Assembly (NCBI RefSeq): GCF_000021965.1
Contig: NC_011832.1
Location: 1,550,001-1,614,000, forward strand
Length of the DNA: 64,000 nucleotides
Direction: 5' to 3'
Source of the DNA: Methanosphaerula palustris E1-9c
GTDB taxonomy: Archaea > Halobacteriota > Methanomicrobia > Methanomicrobiales > Methanospirillaceae
In this document: positions 1-8,847 of the stretch, piece by piece
How the letters are laid out: each line of letters opens with the position of its first letter
Position numbering within the stretch: the stretch's first letter is position 1
The notes under the pieces: generated by a model
Database searches by the model: none
What the model was told of the DNA's origin: nothing
Seen by the model: only the letters and a program-made list of their open reading frames with translations
Translations under genes and position numbers: made by a program

Positions 1-167
1 AGGTGCTTAGTGATGGTCTTGGAATTCACCTGGCACATCCGGTTCTGGAGTTCCGTGAACCGGAGCAGTCCGGAACGGAGGTGCCAGATAATGACCAGAT
101 TTCCCTTGTTCCCGATGATTTCGACAGCGCTGTCGATGCTGCATTTGGGAGTATTTTAACATTTCAT
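1..167 (-). pseudogene. HxlR-family transcriptional regulator, 5' end damaged, runs off window
   Basis: The reverse strand encodes a typical start of an HxlR winged-helix regulator: a Cys-Ser-Ile-Asp segment, a helix ending in EIIGNKGNLVIIWHL, then RFTELQNRM and the recognition-helix region NSKTITKHL at the window edge. HxlR proteins bind DNA as dimers and often sense redox or electrophile stress through the N-terminal Cys. The ATG at 165-167 is followed in the same frame by TAA as codon 4 (156-158), and the conserved Cys comes five codons later with no other good start between. The overlapping frame starting MLKYSQ would need a 1-2 base indel. A TATA-like box at 185-191 sits about 24 bases upstream of this ATG, which fits a leaderless start. 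It faces the nitroreductase/flavodoxin cluster, a common arrangement for HxlR. Family assignment is good; the broken state could be a sequencing error. Confidence 0.6.
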
Positions 168-184
168 AAGATTTACTGCAATAC

Positions 185-191
185 TTTATAT
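185..191 (-). promoter_or_regulatory. TATA-like box for the HxlR gene, in the divergent promoter region
   Basis: The reverse strand reads atataaa, 24 bases upstream of the ATG at 167. This is the archaeal spacing for a transcript starting at or near the start codon. The same AT-rich stretch (about 150-195) lies between the divergent HxlR and ferredoxin-nitroreductase genes, so it may serve both directions. Confidence 0.4.
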
Positions 192-269
192 TTGGAAACA
201 ATGTTACAAAAAGCCTTCTGGTGGATATATTGCCCGTTAGGCAAAAACACTAAGAACAGGAAAAATTCC

Positions 270-1101
270 ATGACGATAACAGTTGATCCAGAAACCTGCA
301 CCCGGTGCGGAATATGTTCCGATGTCTGCTTGAGGCAGATCATCGTGCCGGCAGAAAATGGAGAACTCCCTCACTTGGAGGAAGGAAAATCCACGATGTG
401 CATATCCTGCGGGCAGTGCGAAGTCTACTGCCCGACGGGTGCGATAACGCAGGATTTCGCGACCTCCGGAGGCAGAACCAGAACAGACCTGACTGCCTCC
501 GAAAAGATCCTCTCAGTACCCCTTGGCACATTCATCCGAAACCGGCGTTCGATCCGAACCTGTCCCGGTGGAAACCATAGAAGCCATCCTTGATATCGCC
601 AGGTATGCGCCCAGCGCGATGAATAGTCAGCCGGTCGGGTGGATTGTCATCGGTGATCCAGAAGATGTCCAGAAGGTCGCCGGCCTGACGGTGGACTGTA
701 TGCGTGAACTCATGAATACCGACCATCCCCTGAGTGCCTATGCACCCCGGTTCGTCGCGGGCTGGGATGCTGGTACCGATGTAATTTGCCACAGAGCCCC
801 ACACCTGCTGGTAGCCCACGTCCCGGCGGACAACCCCCAGGCGTCCAACGATGCCATCATCGCGCTCACACACGTCGACATCGCGGCGCCTGCATTCGGT
901 CTCGGGACCTGCTGGGCGGGTGTCGTCGCGATGGCGTCCTTTTCCTACAAGCCGCTTCAGGACTTCCTCTCTATTCCGAAAGAACGGGTGCCCGCGTACG
1001 CGATGATGCTGGGATATCCGAAGTACAAACCTCACCAGATTCCAGGGAGAAAACCTTTACAGGTCACGTGGAAATCAACCCCTGGAGGAAACAAGAAATG
1101 A
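270..1101 (+). pseudogene. 4Fe-4S ferredoxin-nitroreductase fusion, split by a frameshift near 555-562
   Basis: The first frame (270-593) has two ferredoxin 4Fe-4S motifs, CTRCGICSDVC and CISCGQCEVYCP, then enters the nitroreductase domain at RRSIR. The second frame (523-1101) continues with EPVPVETIEAILDIARYAPSAMN, the FMN-binding start of a nitroreductase, and runs to its normal C-terminus. Joined, they give about 275 residues, the usual size of this NAD(P)H/flavin reductase family in anaerobes. The frames switch at about 555-562, just after RRSIR, where one or more residues seem to be missing. The stop overlaps the next ATG (ATGA at 1098-1101), so the gene is translationally coupled to the flavoprotein behind it. 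The second frame opens only with TTG at 523 and lacks the start of the fold, so independent translation of a working nitroreductase seems unlikely. True frameshift and sequencing error are both possible. Confidence 0.75.
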
Positions 1102-1682
1102 CAAAAGTAGTTGCATTCAACGGGAGTCCCAGGAAAGACGGGAACACCTCCATTCTCATTGGGCATATCTTTGATGAGCTGGAGAAAGAGGGGATCGAGA
1201 CGGAACTTGTGCAGATCGGGGTCGAAGCCTTCCGGGGATGCATGGCCTGCATGAAATGTCAAGAGAAGAAGGACGGGCATTGTGTCTTCAACGACGACAT
1301 CGTCAATAGCTGCATCGACAAGATGGTGGAGGCTGATGGGATCATTCTCGGTTCGCCCGTGTACCTCGCGGATGTCACCGCCGGCATGAAGGGCCTCATT
1401 GAACGGGCGGCCTTTGTATCGGCTGCAAACGGTAGAACTCTCTTCCAGCACAAAGCCGGAGCGGTGGTTGTGGCCGTCCGGAGAGCCGGAGCGATGAGGA
1501 CACTGGATACCATGCTCCACTTCCTCCTCGCAACGGGGATGATTGTGTCGGATTTCGGTGTCATAGGAGTCGGGCTGAACCCCGGCGATGTGGACAAGGA
1601 CCCGGAAGGAATCGCTAGTGCGGAAAGGGCCGGAAAAAATATGGCCTGGCTCCTCAAAACGATGAAGAAAGGAACATGCTGA
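1098..1682 (+). CDS. flavodoxin-fold, iron-sulfur-flavoprotein-like NAD(P)H-dependent reductase
   Basis: A 194-residue flavodoxin-fold protein. The N-terminal FNGSPRKDGNTS is the FMN phosphate-binding loop of the NADPH-dependent FMN reductase superfamily. CMACMKC near residues 50-56 plus a later Cys gives a compact cysteine cluster as in Isf-like iron-sulfur flavoproteins of methanogens, which transfer electrons from ferredoxin and reduce O2 or peroxide. The second FMN-binding segment is ILGSPVYLADVT. The start is the ATG at 1098, overlapping the nitroreductase stop, so it is the second gene of a redox operon. A close paralogue lies at 45242-45823. The physiological substrate cannot be read from sequence. 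Confidence 0.85.
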   Translation: MTKVVAFNGSPRKDGNTSILIGHIFDELEKEGIETELVQIGVEAFRGCMACMKCQEKKDGHCVFNDDIVNSCIDKMVEADGIILGSPVYLADVTAGMKGLIERAAFVSAANGRTLFQHKAGAVVVAVRRAGAMRTLDTMLHFLLATGMIVSDFGVIGVGLNPGDVDKDPEGIASAERAGKNMAWLLKTMKKGTC

Positions 1683-1763
1683 ACAGACGGCACATTCAAG
1701 TAGATGTACACTCACTCCCTTACAGCTTCGAAAGCACATTGTACAAAAAAACTAGAGATAATC

Positions 1764-2414
1764 ATGACAAACGTTATCGCAATCAACGGAAGCCCGCGAA
1801 AGAAATGGAATACGGCAACGATGCTTGAACACGCCCTGAAAGGGGCGGAATCGGTGGGCGCAGAGACCGAACTGGTCCACTTGTACGATCTGGACTACAC
1901 GGGGTGCACCAGCTGTTTTGCCTGCAAAACGCTGGGCGGGAAGAGTTACGGACGGTGTGCGGTAAAAGATGGTCTCAAACCCCTGCTTGAAAAAATCGAA
2001 AACAACGCGGACGCGATCATCCTCGGGTCGCCGATCTATCTCGTTTCGGATACCGGGATGATGCGGTCCTTTCTGGAACGGCTGATATTCCCCTATCTCA
2101 CGTACACCCCCGAGCATGGCACCCTGTTCCCCCGGAAGATCCCGACGGGGTTCATCTATACCATGAATGTCTCTGAAGAACAGGCAAAAGAGTACGGGTT
2201 TCCCCTCCACTTCGCCATGAACAGCAATTTCCTTGACATGGTCTTTGGCCATTCGGAGTATCTCTGTGCGTACGACACGTACCAGTTCAAGGACTATTCA
2301 AAGGTGTTCTGCACGTTGTTCGATGAAAAGAAAAAAGCAGAGCACAAAAAGACCGTATTCCCGCAGGACTGCAAAAAGGCCTACGAACTCGGGGCACGGC
2401 TGGGGAAGGAATAA
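1764..2414 (+). CDS. flavodoxin-fold NADPH-dependent FMN reductase family protein
   Basis: A 216-residue flavodoxin-fold protein with the FMN phosphate loop INGSPRKKWNT at its N-terminus, Cys residues around residues 46-51 (CTSCFAC) and the loop ILGSPIYLVSDTGM. I start it at the ATG at 1764 because the upstream in-frame extension from 1704 precedes the conserved beta strand and looks non-coding. It follows the Isf-like gene by 81 bases on the same strand and probably belongs to the same redox cluster. The C-terminal half is longer than in its neighbour, so the two may have different partners. An electron-transfer or quinone/flavin reductase role is inferred from the family. Confidence 0.82.
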   Translation: MTNVIAINGSPRKKWNTATMLEHALKGAESVGAETELVHLYDLDYTGCTSCFACKTLGGKSYGRCAVKDGLKPLLEKIENNADAIILGSPIYLVSDTGMMRSFLERLIFPYLTYTPEHGTLFPRKIPTGFIYTMNVSEEQAKEYGFPLHFAMNSNFLDMVFGHSEYLCAYDTYQFKDYSKVFCTLFDEKKKAEHKKTVFPQDCKKAYELGARLGKE

Positions 2415-2752
2415 GTTCTCTCATAATTTTAGCAATTAACAATGAGTTCTTAAAAGATATACACTCACACAAACGATATTTTTTTGGCTCCTCATGAGGC
2501 ATTTAAAAAAAATGATAGTGATGAACAATGACTCAGATCGAAATAAAGCTCCAAAATCAAGATTTTTATCTGTCTAATCCCTTTGAATTAAAATTAGATG
2601 ATGACTGGGATCGAGGTTCGCTAGGAAAAAAGGCGAGAAAAAAGGGAGTGTATATTATTTTTTCAACTTCCAACCCAATGCATCTACGTACAGTATTTAA
2701 CTAATTTTTCTCCGTGTCTTTTTCATTCATCAGCGTTCCAAGTCTCCTTCAG
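2415..2752. other. AT-rich gap with one tiny ORF
   Basis: A 338-base AT-rich stretch between the flavin redox cluster and the transposase relic. It holds one candidate small ORF (2528-2704, listed separately) and A/T runs. No RNA gene or clear terminal inverted repeat of the neighbouring insertion sequence was found. Confidence 0.5.
2528..2704 (+). CDS. small AT-rich ORF, 58 residues, possible truncated gene
   Basis: ATG at 2528 opens 58 codons ending in TAA at 2702-2704. The product is Lys- and Asp-rich and contains KKGVYIIFS, which loosely resembles the opening strand of GIY-YIG domains, but the rest of such a domain is absent. Codon choice is AT-rich like the gene at 4110 and unlike the host genes. 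It ends shortly before the ISH3-like relic, so it could be the stump of a gene cut by the insertion. No strong ribosome binding site is seen. It could also be a chance ORF. Confidence 0.3.
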   Translation: MTQIEIKLQNQDFYLSNPFELKLDDDWDRGSLGKKARKKGVYIIFSTSNPMHLRTVFN

Positions 2753-3914
2753 TTATACTGGGTTTCTGAGGGCAGGAATTTTTACCACGACCTTTAAGGT
2801 CACTCGTACGGCCTCCCAGACAAACAACTTGAACTGATCAAATCTGAAGGTGCCTATCTCAATGGTTCCTGGACCTTGTTTCACAGGTGAGAATCGTGTC
2901 CAAATCACCGCCATCCAGATGTTTTTGAGAAGAAACGAAATGATAGCAAAGAGATATCGGATCACCGGATTTCGGGTTTGATGTCCTGGGTTTGACCAGG
3001 TTACGCATCCGGTACGACGATTCGATCACAAACCTGGATCGGTAGGTCTTATGAATTCGCTGGGGATCCCAGGATATGCCGGGTACTACATATCCAGGGT
3101 TCTCGACCCCATATTTCCCTCGTTTTCCGCTTGCATACTTTACGTTTATCGCAATCTTCAGATGAAGCGACGGTTTTCCACGCATAATATACTACTCCCC
3201 AAACCGTGATCTTGTTCTATTCAGGAGTTGTTTCATTGCTCGACTGTGTTTTCGGACCGGGATGATGAATGGGATCTGAACGGTTATCAGGAAGTCGATC
3301 ACCTTTCGTGCGTAAAATTCCCGATCCAGACAGAGTGCTCGAGTTATCAGACCCGCTGTCGTGATTACATCCAGACAGCGGGTGATATACACGGCCTTGG
3401 ATGTACCTCGTGTCACAGGATAGACCGCCAGGGTTATCTGGCGGTCCTGAGTGATCGCATAGACCGTAACGTAGGAATAGAACTCATTCGTTGATTTCTT
3501 GAGCCGACTTCGAATGACATATCCCTCGTTTTCTGATGAAACCGTTCCATAATACGTGTCATTGGTGTAATCAATGGCGAACGTATATGCCTTTCCAAGT
3601 CTCAGGGCCGAAGAGATTACATGAGTCAGAATCGTGGCATTCGCAGATTCAAGGCCATCCATGCGGAGTTTGGAAAGATGATACCGAAGTGAGGTTTCAC
3701 ACGGACTCTTCTCCAGAAGCGAACTGATCGAATGGATAGACTGTCGCTCCACGGCCATCCCAGCGAGTGTACTAAAGATAGTAGTTTGGGTCAGGGATCC
3801 ATGAATCAGAATATTTACATGACGACTCAGAGCGGCTACAGTCAGATCACAACATTCTTTCGGACGAACGTAAGAAACATCAGTGCAGGGTCTGCTCCCG
3901 GTTTGTGAGACCAT
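2753..3914 (-). pseudogene. ISH3-family-like DDE transposase, inactivated
   Basis: Three pieces on the reverse strand join into one transposase. Codons from 3914 run to an in-frame TAG at 3192-3194. The same frame resumes at about 3185 and continues toward 2859, and another frame (2965-2753) completes the C-terminus. The triad is visible: Asp in FAIDYTNDTYYG, Asp in CLDREFY, Glu in FVIESSYR. This order and spacing match haloarchaeal and methanogen ISH3-type transposases, as does the ending FLLKNIW. One stop and one frameshift make it non-functional unless the sequence has errors. I could not find convincing terminal inverted repeats or target duplications, so the element ends are unknown. It sits inside an AT-rich island. 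Confidence 0.75.
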
Positions 3915-4109
3915 AGGGGGCAGCCTGCAAAATATAAAAATCTTCCTATTTTATCGATAAATTAATGATCAACTGCATATTTGAACGCTTTACAAAATTA
4001 GCGAACTGCTGGGGTTAACTTTGGTTATAATGGGAGACAGCCTCCATCTAAACTTTCCAATATCTCTCCCTTTGATTAAATGAGAATTACTATAACCTTT
4101 GAAAAATGA

Positions 4110-5723
4110 ATGGATTGTATTCCAATGAACCCCGATCCATCTATCCATAGTATTCATGATTCTCGAAGATCCGCGATTTTCGAAAAATTTCCAACTCTTG
4201 ATAATAACGCACGAATTCCATTAATTTTTGGAAGATATCTAAATAATAAGCCTGAAAAATTTTATTCAAGAAATATATTTGTTCAGGCAACCCAGATTTA
4301 TTCTGATTTTTTGGAAAAATTTCAAGACGAACTTTTCATCTTTTTAAAGAATGAATCTCGTGAGTTAAATTTAGCTAATCGAAATTTATCTGAGATCAAT
4401 TTGCTTCCCATTCATGATATCAAACTACCTGATGATGATGACATTAAATTGATCAATTATTGTGATTATTCAATACTGCCAAATTATCTCAAACTTATTG
4501 AAGGGGTATATCGAGTAATAATCAATCCAATTGTAGCATTTGTTCAACTTGAAAAAGGACAACAGATAAGTAACCAAAAAATTTTCAATCGTTGCGAAAA
4601 TATTTGCAAAAAATATCCAGATTTTTCGGATCCGTTTTTGAATACTATCCGAAATGGAATTGCACATGGTGGGATTGTTTACGGAAATGGCAGTATTACA
4701 TTTATTGATGAAAATAAAGTTGAAGAATATTCAATTAAACAATTCATTGTTGAATTTGACGATCTGCTCGATTTCTGCAATGCCATGATGTTGGCGTATC
4801 TTACATTTTATTATTCAAATCACTTACTTTTCAAGAGTGGTAACATTTTTTTACCATCGTCATTTCTTTTTGAAGAAATAAAAGAGGAATTATCAGCTCC
4901 AAGTTGGGAGGTACGGGGGTGTATTGAATCGGTAACATACAAAAAGGAAAACCAATTGATTATATATATTAGCGATTCTCTTTTAGGCAAAATACATCTT
5001 CTATTTTATTTAACGGGGACTGTCCGAGGTATCTTAAAACTTATTCCATTCTATGGAAAGGAATATTCAAGATTTTTTTTTAGTTTTTCATCTAAATACT
5101 ATCAAAGAGGATTCTTAGCAGTTGATAGAACAAAAATTCAATTTTCGGAAAAAGAGGGATTCGATGATACTTCAATTCTGAATGCAATGGAAGTACCGTT
5201 GATTTATCATAGAAATTTAATATTTAATCGCTTGTTTTTTTGGGCAATCACTATATTGAATGGCTTTAAACCTAATATTTCTTTTATATTGAAAAATCAG
5301 CGAGTTATTAATGATGGTTTTTCCATGGAACCAAGATCTGGCCAAATATTTAGATATCGATTAGGGGTTACAATAAAAGTGAGTCTTGTGATTAAACCGA
5401 ATGGAAAAGACCTTGAAACAATTATCCGGAAAGAATTTAGGAAACTAATAAATGAATCAATAAAATACGGGAGAAATTTAACTCCAATTTATAGCATTGA
5501 AAAATATTTGCCGGTTTCATTGATCCATATCAATGTGATGTCTGAAGATTTTCGGGAAAGAAAACTTGAATCTCCAGGTCTTATTCCAGAATTAATTTGC
5601 ACAATTAAGCATTATAGAAAGAAACCGGAAAAAATCGTTGATATTGTCACAGGTATACCTGAAATAATTGGGGATGTAAGAATTGTTTGGAATAGTCGAT
5701 CTGGATATCCAAAGACGAAATAA
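4110..5723 (+). CDS. unrecognised 537-residue protein with an RNxxxH (HEPN-like) motif
   Basis: A long intact ORF with strikingly AT-rich codon use (many AAT, ATT, AAA, TTT), unlike every GC-rich neighbour, so it was probably acquired. I do not recognise the family as a whole. Residues about 175-190 read NTIRNGIAHGGIVYG. Arg181-Asn182 and His186 fit the Rx4H signature of HEPN domains, often RNA-cleaving toxins or defence effectors and typically embedded in helices like those around residues 125-235. No transmembrane segment or signal peptide is obvious. The C-terminal half is rich in aromatic and beta-forming residues and could be a separate domain. Start ATG 4110 lacks a good ribosome binding site, and the ATG at 4125 is an alternative. 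It lies beside an IS relic with no partner gene, so a toxin or defence role is inference only. Confidence 0.75.
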   Translation: MDCIPMNPDPSIHSIHDSRRSAIFEKFPTLDNNARIPLIFGRYLNNKPEKFYSRNIFVQATQIYSDFLEKFQDELFIFLKNESRELNLANRNLSEINLLPIHDIKLPDDDDIKLINYCDYSILPNYLKLIEGVYRVIINPIVAFVQLEKGQQISNQKIFNRCENICKKYPDFSDPFLNTIRNGIAHGGIVYGNGSITFIDENKVEEYSIKQFIVEFDDLLDFCNAMMLAYLTFYYSNHLLFKSGNIFLPSSFLFEEIKEELSAPSWEVRGCIESVTYKKENQLIIYISDSLLGKIHLLFYLTGTVRGILKLIPFYGKEYSRFFFSFSSKYYQRGFLAVDRTKIQFSEKEGFDDTSILNAMEVPLIYHRNLIFNRLFFWAITILNGFKPNISFILKNQRVINDGFSMEPRSGQIFRYRLGVTIKVSLVIKPNGKDLETIIRKEFRKLINESIKYGRNLTPIYSIEKYLPVSLIHINVMSEDFRERKLESPGLIPELICTIKHYRKKPEKIVDIVTGIPEIIGDVRIVWNSRSGYPKTK

Positions 5724-5733
5724 TAAGAATTAT

Positions 5734-5750
5734 ATCAAATAATATTTGAT
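5734..5750 (+). terminator. AT-rich inverted repeat after the HEPN-motif gene
   Basis: A perfect 7-base inverted repeat, ATCAAAT and ATTTGAT separated by AAT, begins 10 bases after the stop codon at 5723. It may act as a terminator or processing hairpin. There is no long T-run, so this is tentative. Confidence 0.3.
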
Positions 5751-6155
5751 CAGAATCTGTTTATAAGAGTGTTTCTTGTATAAGCCTTGTTGAGTGGTTT
5801 GACGAATTAGGGGATGGATATCGCTCGCATGAGTGGAAGACGTTGAGTGGTGATCGAGGAGCTAGCCAAAATGGAATTTGTTTCCTGGTTGATCATGTTC
5901 TCGTTCAGTACCTGCTTAATACTCGATAATCACCAGGATCCGTCCTCATCAAAGTCAAGTAAATTGATTTGGCCACTGTAGGTCTTGCACATTATATACT
6001 CTGCTGCAAGGAAGGTGATATAAATAAGGGCCACCAGAATCTGCCAAACCCATCCCTCGACCGCCGGCATGCATCAATAATAAAATACAGAACATCCCAC
6101 CCCCCAACCATCCCCGAGCGTGGCTATTATCAGACCCGAACGCAAAATAATAAAT
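5751..6155. other. intergenic region upstream of the desulfurase fusion
   Basis: No gene is recognised in these 400 bases. Composition shifts from AT-rich to GC-rich toward the right, marking the end of the foreign island. A TATA-like stretch (aataataaaat, about 6076-6086) lies some 75 bases upstream of the ATG at 6156 and could be the promoter of the fusion gene. Confidence 0.4.
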
Positions 6156-8846
6156 ATGTTTCGCGAGCCGCCGGTGAAAAAAGTCCTTTACTGGTGCACC
6201 CATTGCAATGTCCCCCTGCTGGCCAGGTCCTGCGCCTGTGGCCGGGACGGAGAGGAACTCCCCCTCCTCCAGCCGTACGATCTCCGGCCGGCCCTTCGTG
6301 CCGATGCAGAACTGATCCGGGACCTGGTCAGCGCCCGGTTCGGCGATGTGACGATCCCGACCATCCTCCTCCTCAACAAGACCGGTGGGATGGACCGGAA
6401 CGACCTGGTCATCGCCAACGGCGCCCGGTTCGGCTGGCTCGTCTTCGACCCCGTCGACCGGCAGTACCGGTTCGACATCGCCCCCGAGTCCCTCTCCTGG
6501 GTGGTCCCGATGGTGACGAAAGGGATCGTCGACCTCTCCACCGCGGCCGACCCGGCCACCCTGGCCGGCCGGCGGCTCGGCGGTAAGAAGGTCGAGGTGA
6601 CCACCGACGAGCCGGAAGGGACCGTCATCGTCAAGTACCGGCAGCGGTACGGCACCGGCGTACTCCGGGAAGGGACGATCCGGGTCAAGGAGCTGTCGCC
6701 CTTCGAAGCGAAGACCTTCGAGAACCCCGACTGGCAGGAGGCCGTCCACCAGAACCGGCTCCACCTCAAGAACCTGGAACGGTTCGCGGTCAGGACGATC
6801 AAGCAGCATATGCACGACCGGCCGACCATCAACGTCTCCTTCTCGGGCGGCAAGGACAGCACGGCAGCCCTCGCCCTGGCCCGGCGGGCCGGCGTGACCG
6901 ACGCCTTCTTCATCAATACCGGGCTGGAGTTCCCCGAGACCGTCGACTTCGTCCGGGAGCAGGGGGTCGAGGTGATCGACAGCGGCGGCGACTTCTGGGC
7001 CTCGGTCAGCAAGGCCGGTCCGCCGGGGAAGGACAACCGCTGGTGCTGCAAGAGCCTCAAACTCCACCCGCTGAAACGGTTCCTGGCGAAGACCGGCCCC
7101 TGCGTGACCGTGCAGGGCAACCGCTGGTACGAGTCCTGGAACCGGGCCGGCCTCGAAGAGACCAGCCAGAACCCGAACAACCCGCTGCAGCTGAACATCT
7201 CCCCCATCCGGAACTGGCGGGCGATCGAGGTCTTCTTCTACCTCTGGTGGCGGAAGGTCCCGTTCAACTCCCTGTACGAGGAGGGGTTCGAGCGGCTCGG
7301 CTGCTACCTCTGCCCGGCGATGCTCGAAGCCGAGGGCGAACTGATCAAGCGAACGCACCCCGATTACGAGGCCCGGTGGCAGAACTTCCTGGCGGCCTGG
7401 GCTGCGCAGAAGGGATTCCCCGAGGAGTACGCCACCTGGGGGCTCTGGCGGTGGCGCGAACTGCCGCCGAAGATGTCTGAGATCTGCAGAGAGCACGGGC
7501 TCGCCGTGACCGAGAAGGGGACGCTGGCCACCGGGCCGGCCAGACCGGTGCCGGTGCCCGTGCAGGTGTCCGAGCCGGTCCTGGAGGCACCGCCGAAGGA
7601 ACAGCCGGAACCGGTACAGCAGAAACTGGCCGGCCGTCAGACCGAAGAGCAGCCTGACCCGTTCTCGGAATACCGAAAGGACTTCCCCCTCCCCGCCGGC
7701 CTGACCTACCTGGACAGCGCCGGGACCAGCATCTCGCCAACACCGGTGCTCGACGCCATGATGCAGTACGACCAGACCTACCGGGCCAACGTCGGCCGCG
7801 GGGTCCACCGGCTGACCCAGGTGGCCACCCAGCGCTACTGGCACGCCCACAAGAAGGTCGCCCGGTTCATCGGCGCCGAGGAGCAGGGCGAGGTGGTCTT
7901 CACCAAGAACGCGACCGAAGCGATCGCGATGGTCGCCTACGGCCTCGGGTTCTGCCCGAAGGAGCGAGTCGTCACGACCATCCTCGAGCACCACTCCAAC
8001 CTCCTCCCCTGGATGCGCCTCGCAGAAAAACAGCAGATCGGTGACCTCACGATCGTCCCGATCGGTGAGGACCTGCTGCTGGACATGAACGCCCTCGAGG
8101 AGGCGATCACCGACACCACCCGGCTGGTCACGGTCACGCAGGCCTCGAATGTGATCGGCACGATCGTGCCGGTCAAAGAGATCGCAAAGATCTGCCACGA
8201 CCATGGCGCCCTGCTGCTGGTCGACGCTGCCCAGTCCGTCCCCCACATGCCGGTGGACGTCTCGGACCTGAACTGCGACTTCCTCGCCTTCTCAGGCCAC
8301 AAGATGCTCGGTCCGACCGGCACCGGGGTGCTCTGGATGAAGGAGTCGATCCTCGAACCCCTCCTCCTCGGTGGCGGGGCCGTCAGCTCGGTCACCGGCA
8401 CCGGGTATACGCTGGCCGAAGGCTACGCCCGGTACGAGGCCGGCACGCCGCCGATAGGAGCGGGGATCGGCCTCGGCGCCGCCGTCGACTACCTGGAGAA
8501 GGTCGGGATGGAGAAGGTCCGGTCGCACGAGACCGCCCTGACCACCCGGATGATCGACGGACTGCGGCGGATCGACGGGGTCACCGTCTACGCCCCGCAG
8601 AACCCGGCCGACCGGATCGGGGTCGTCTCCTTCAATGTCGCCGGGTTCGACCCGCACACCGTCGCCACCTACCTGGACGAGCACGCCGAGGTGCTGGTCA
8701 GGTCAGGCCACCACTGCTGCATACCCCTGATGGAGCACCTCGGGATCCCGGACGGCACGGTCCGGGCGAGCCTGCACCTCTACTCGAACAGCACCGAGGT
8801 CGACACCCTCCTCGCAGCGGTCGGCGAGATCGCCGGAGGGGTCTGA
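6156..8846 (+). CDS. PAPS-reductase-like protein fused to cysteine desulfurase
   Basis: About 896 residues with two enzymes in one chain. The N-terminus has a zinc-ribbon-like CTHC and CAC pair. A PP-loop domain follows with SFSGGKDST (about residue 230 of this start), then Cys-Cys in RWCCK and GCYLC, the cysteine pattern that binds a 4Fe-4S cluster in APS/PAPS reductases. After a Pro-rich linker (about 460-505) comes a complete class V PLP enzyme of the SufS/NifS type: PLP lysine in SGHKMLG and catalytic Cys in RSGHHCC. I start at ATG 6156 because homologues begin just before the YWCxxC segment; GTG 6120 would add 12 residues. fdhD follows after one base, so the desulfurase probably supplies sulfur for FdhD. 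What the PP-loop half does in the fusion (sulfur activation, thiolation or reduction) is unknown. Confidence 0.85.
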   Translation: MFREPPVKKVLYWCTHCNVPLLARSCACGRDGEELPLLQPYDLRPALRADAELIRDLVSARFGDVTIPTILLLNKTGGMDRNDLVIANGARFGWLVFDPVDRQYRFDIAPESLSWVVPMVTKGIVDLSTAADPATLAGRRLGGKKVEVTTDEPEGTVIVKYRQRYGTGVLREGTIRVKELSPFEAKTFENPDWQEAVHQNRLHLKNLERFAVRTIKQHMHDRPTINVSFSGGKDSTAALALARRAGVTDAFFINTGLEFPETVDFVREQGVEVIDSGGDFWASVSKAGPPGKDNRWCCKSLKLHPLKRFLAKTGPCVTVQGNRWYESWNRAGLEETSQNPNNPLQLNISPIRNWRAIEVFFYLWWRKVPFNSLYEEGFERLGCYLCPAMLEAEGELIKRTHPDYEARWQNFLAAWAAQKGFPEEYATWGLWRWRELPPKMSEICREHGLAVTEKGTLATGPARPVPVPVQVSEPVLEAPPKEQPEPVQQKLAGRQTEEQPDPFSEYRKDFPLPAGLTYLDSAGTSISPTPVLDAMMQYDQTYRANVGRGVHRLTQVATQRYWHAHKKVARFIGAEEQGEVVFTKNATEAIAMVAYGLGFCPKERVVTTILEHHSNLLPWMRLAEKQQIGDLTIVPIGEDLLLDMNALEEAITDTTRLVTVTQASNVIGTIVPVKEIAKICHDHGALLLVDAAQSVPHMPVDVSDLNCDFLAFSGHKMLGPTGTGVLWMKESILEPLLLGGGAVSSVTGTGYTLAEGYARYEAGTPPIGAGIGLGAAVDYLEKVGMEKVRSHETALTTRMIDGLRRIDGVTVYAPQNPADRIGVVSFNVAGFDPHTVATYLDEHAEVLVRSGHHCCIPLMEHLGIPDGTVRASLHLYSNSTEVDTLLAAVGEIAGGV

Positions 8847-8847
8847 C

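Noticed and set aside
156-158. Programmed read-through of the HxlR stop
   Set aside because: It is a TAA with no known recoding signal nearby; damage or sequence error is simpler.
3192-3194. UAG in the transposase as pyrrolysine
   Set aside because: No pylT or pylS is seen, the position has no functional meaning in the transposase fold, and a downstream frameshift also exists.
5955-8246. 763-residue reverse open frame opposite the desulfurase fusion
   Set aside because: It is a GC-rich shadow: Arg/Gly/Pro/Asp-rich, no domains, entirely opposite a well-supported gene.
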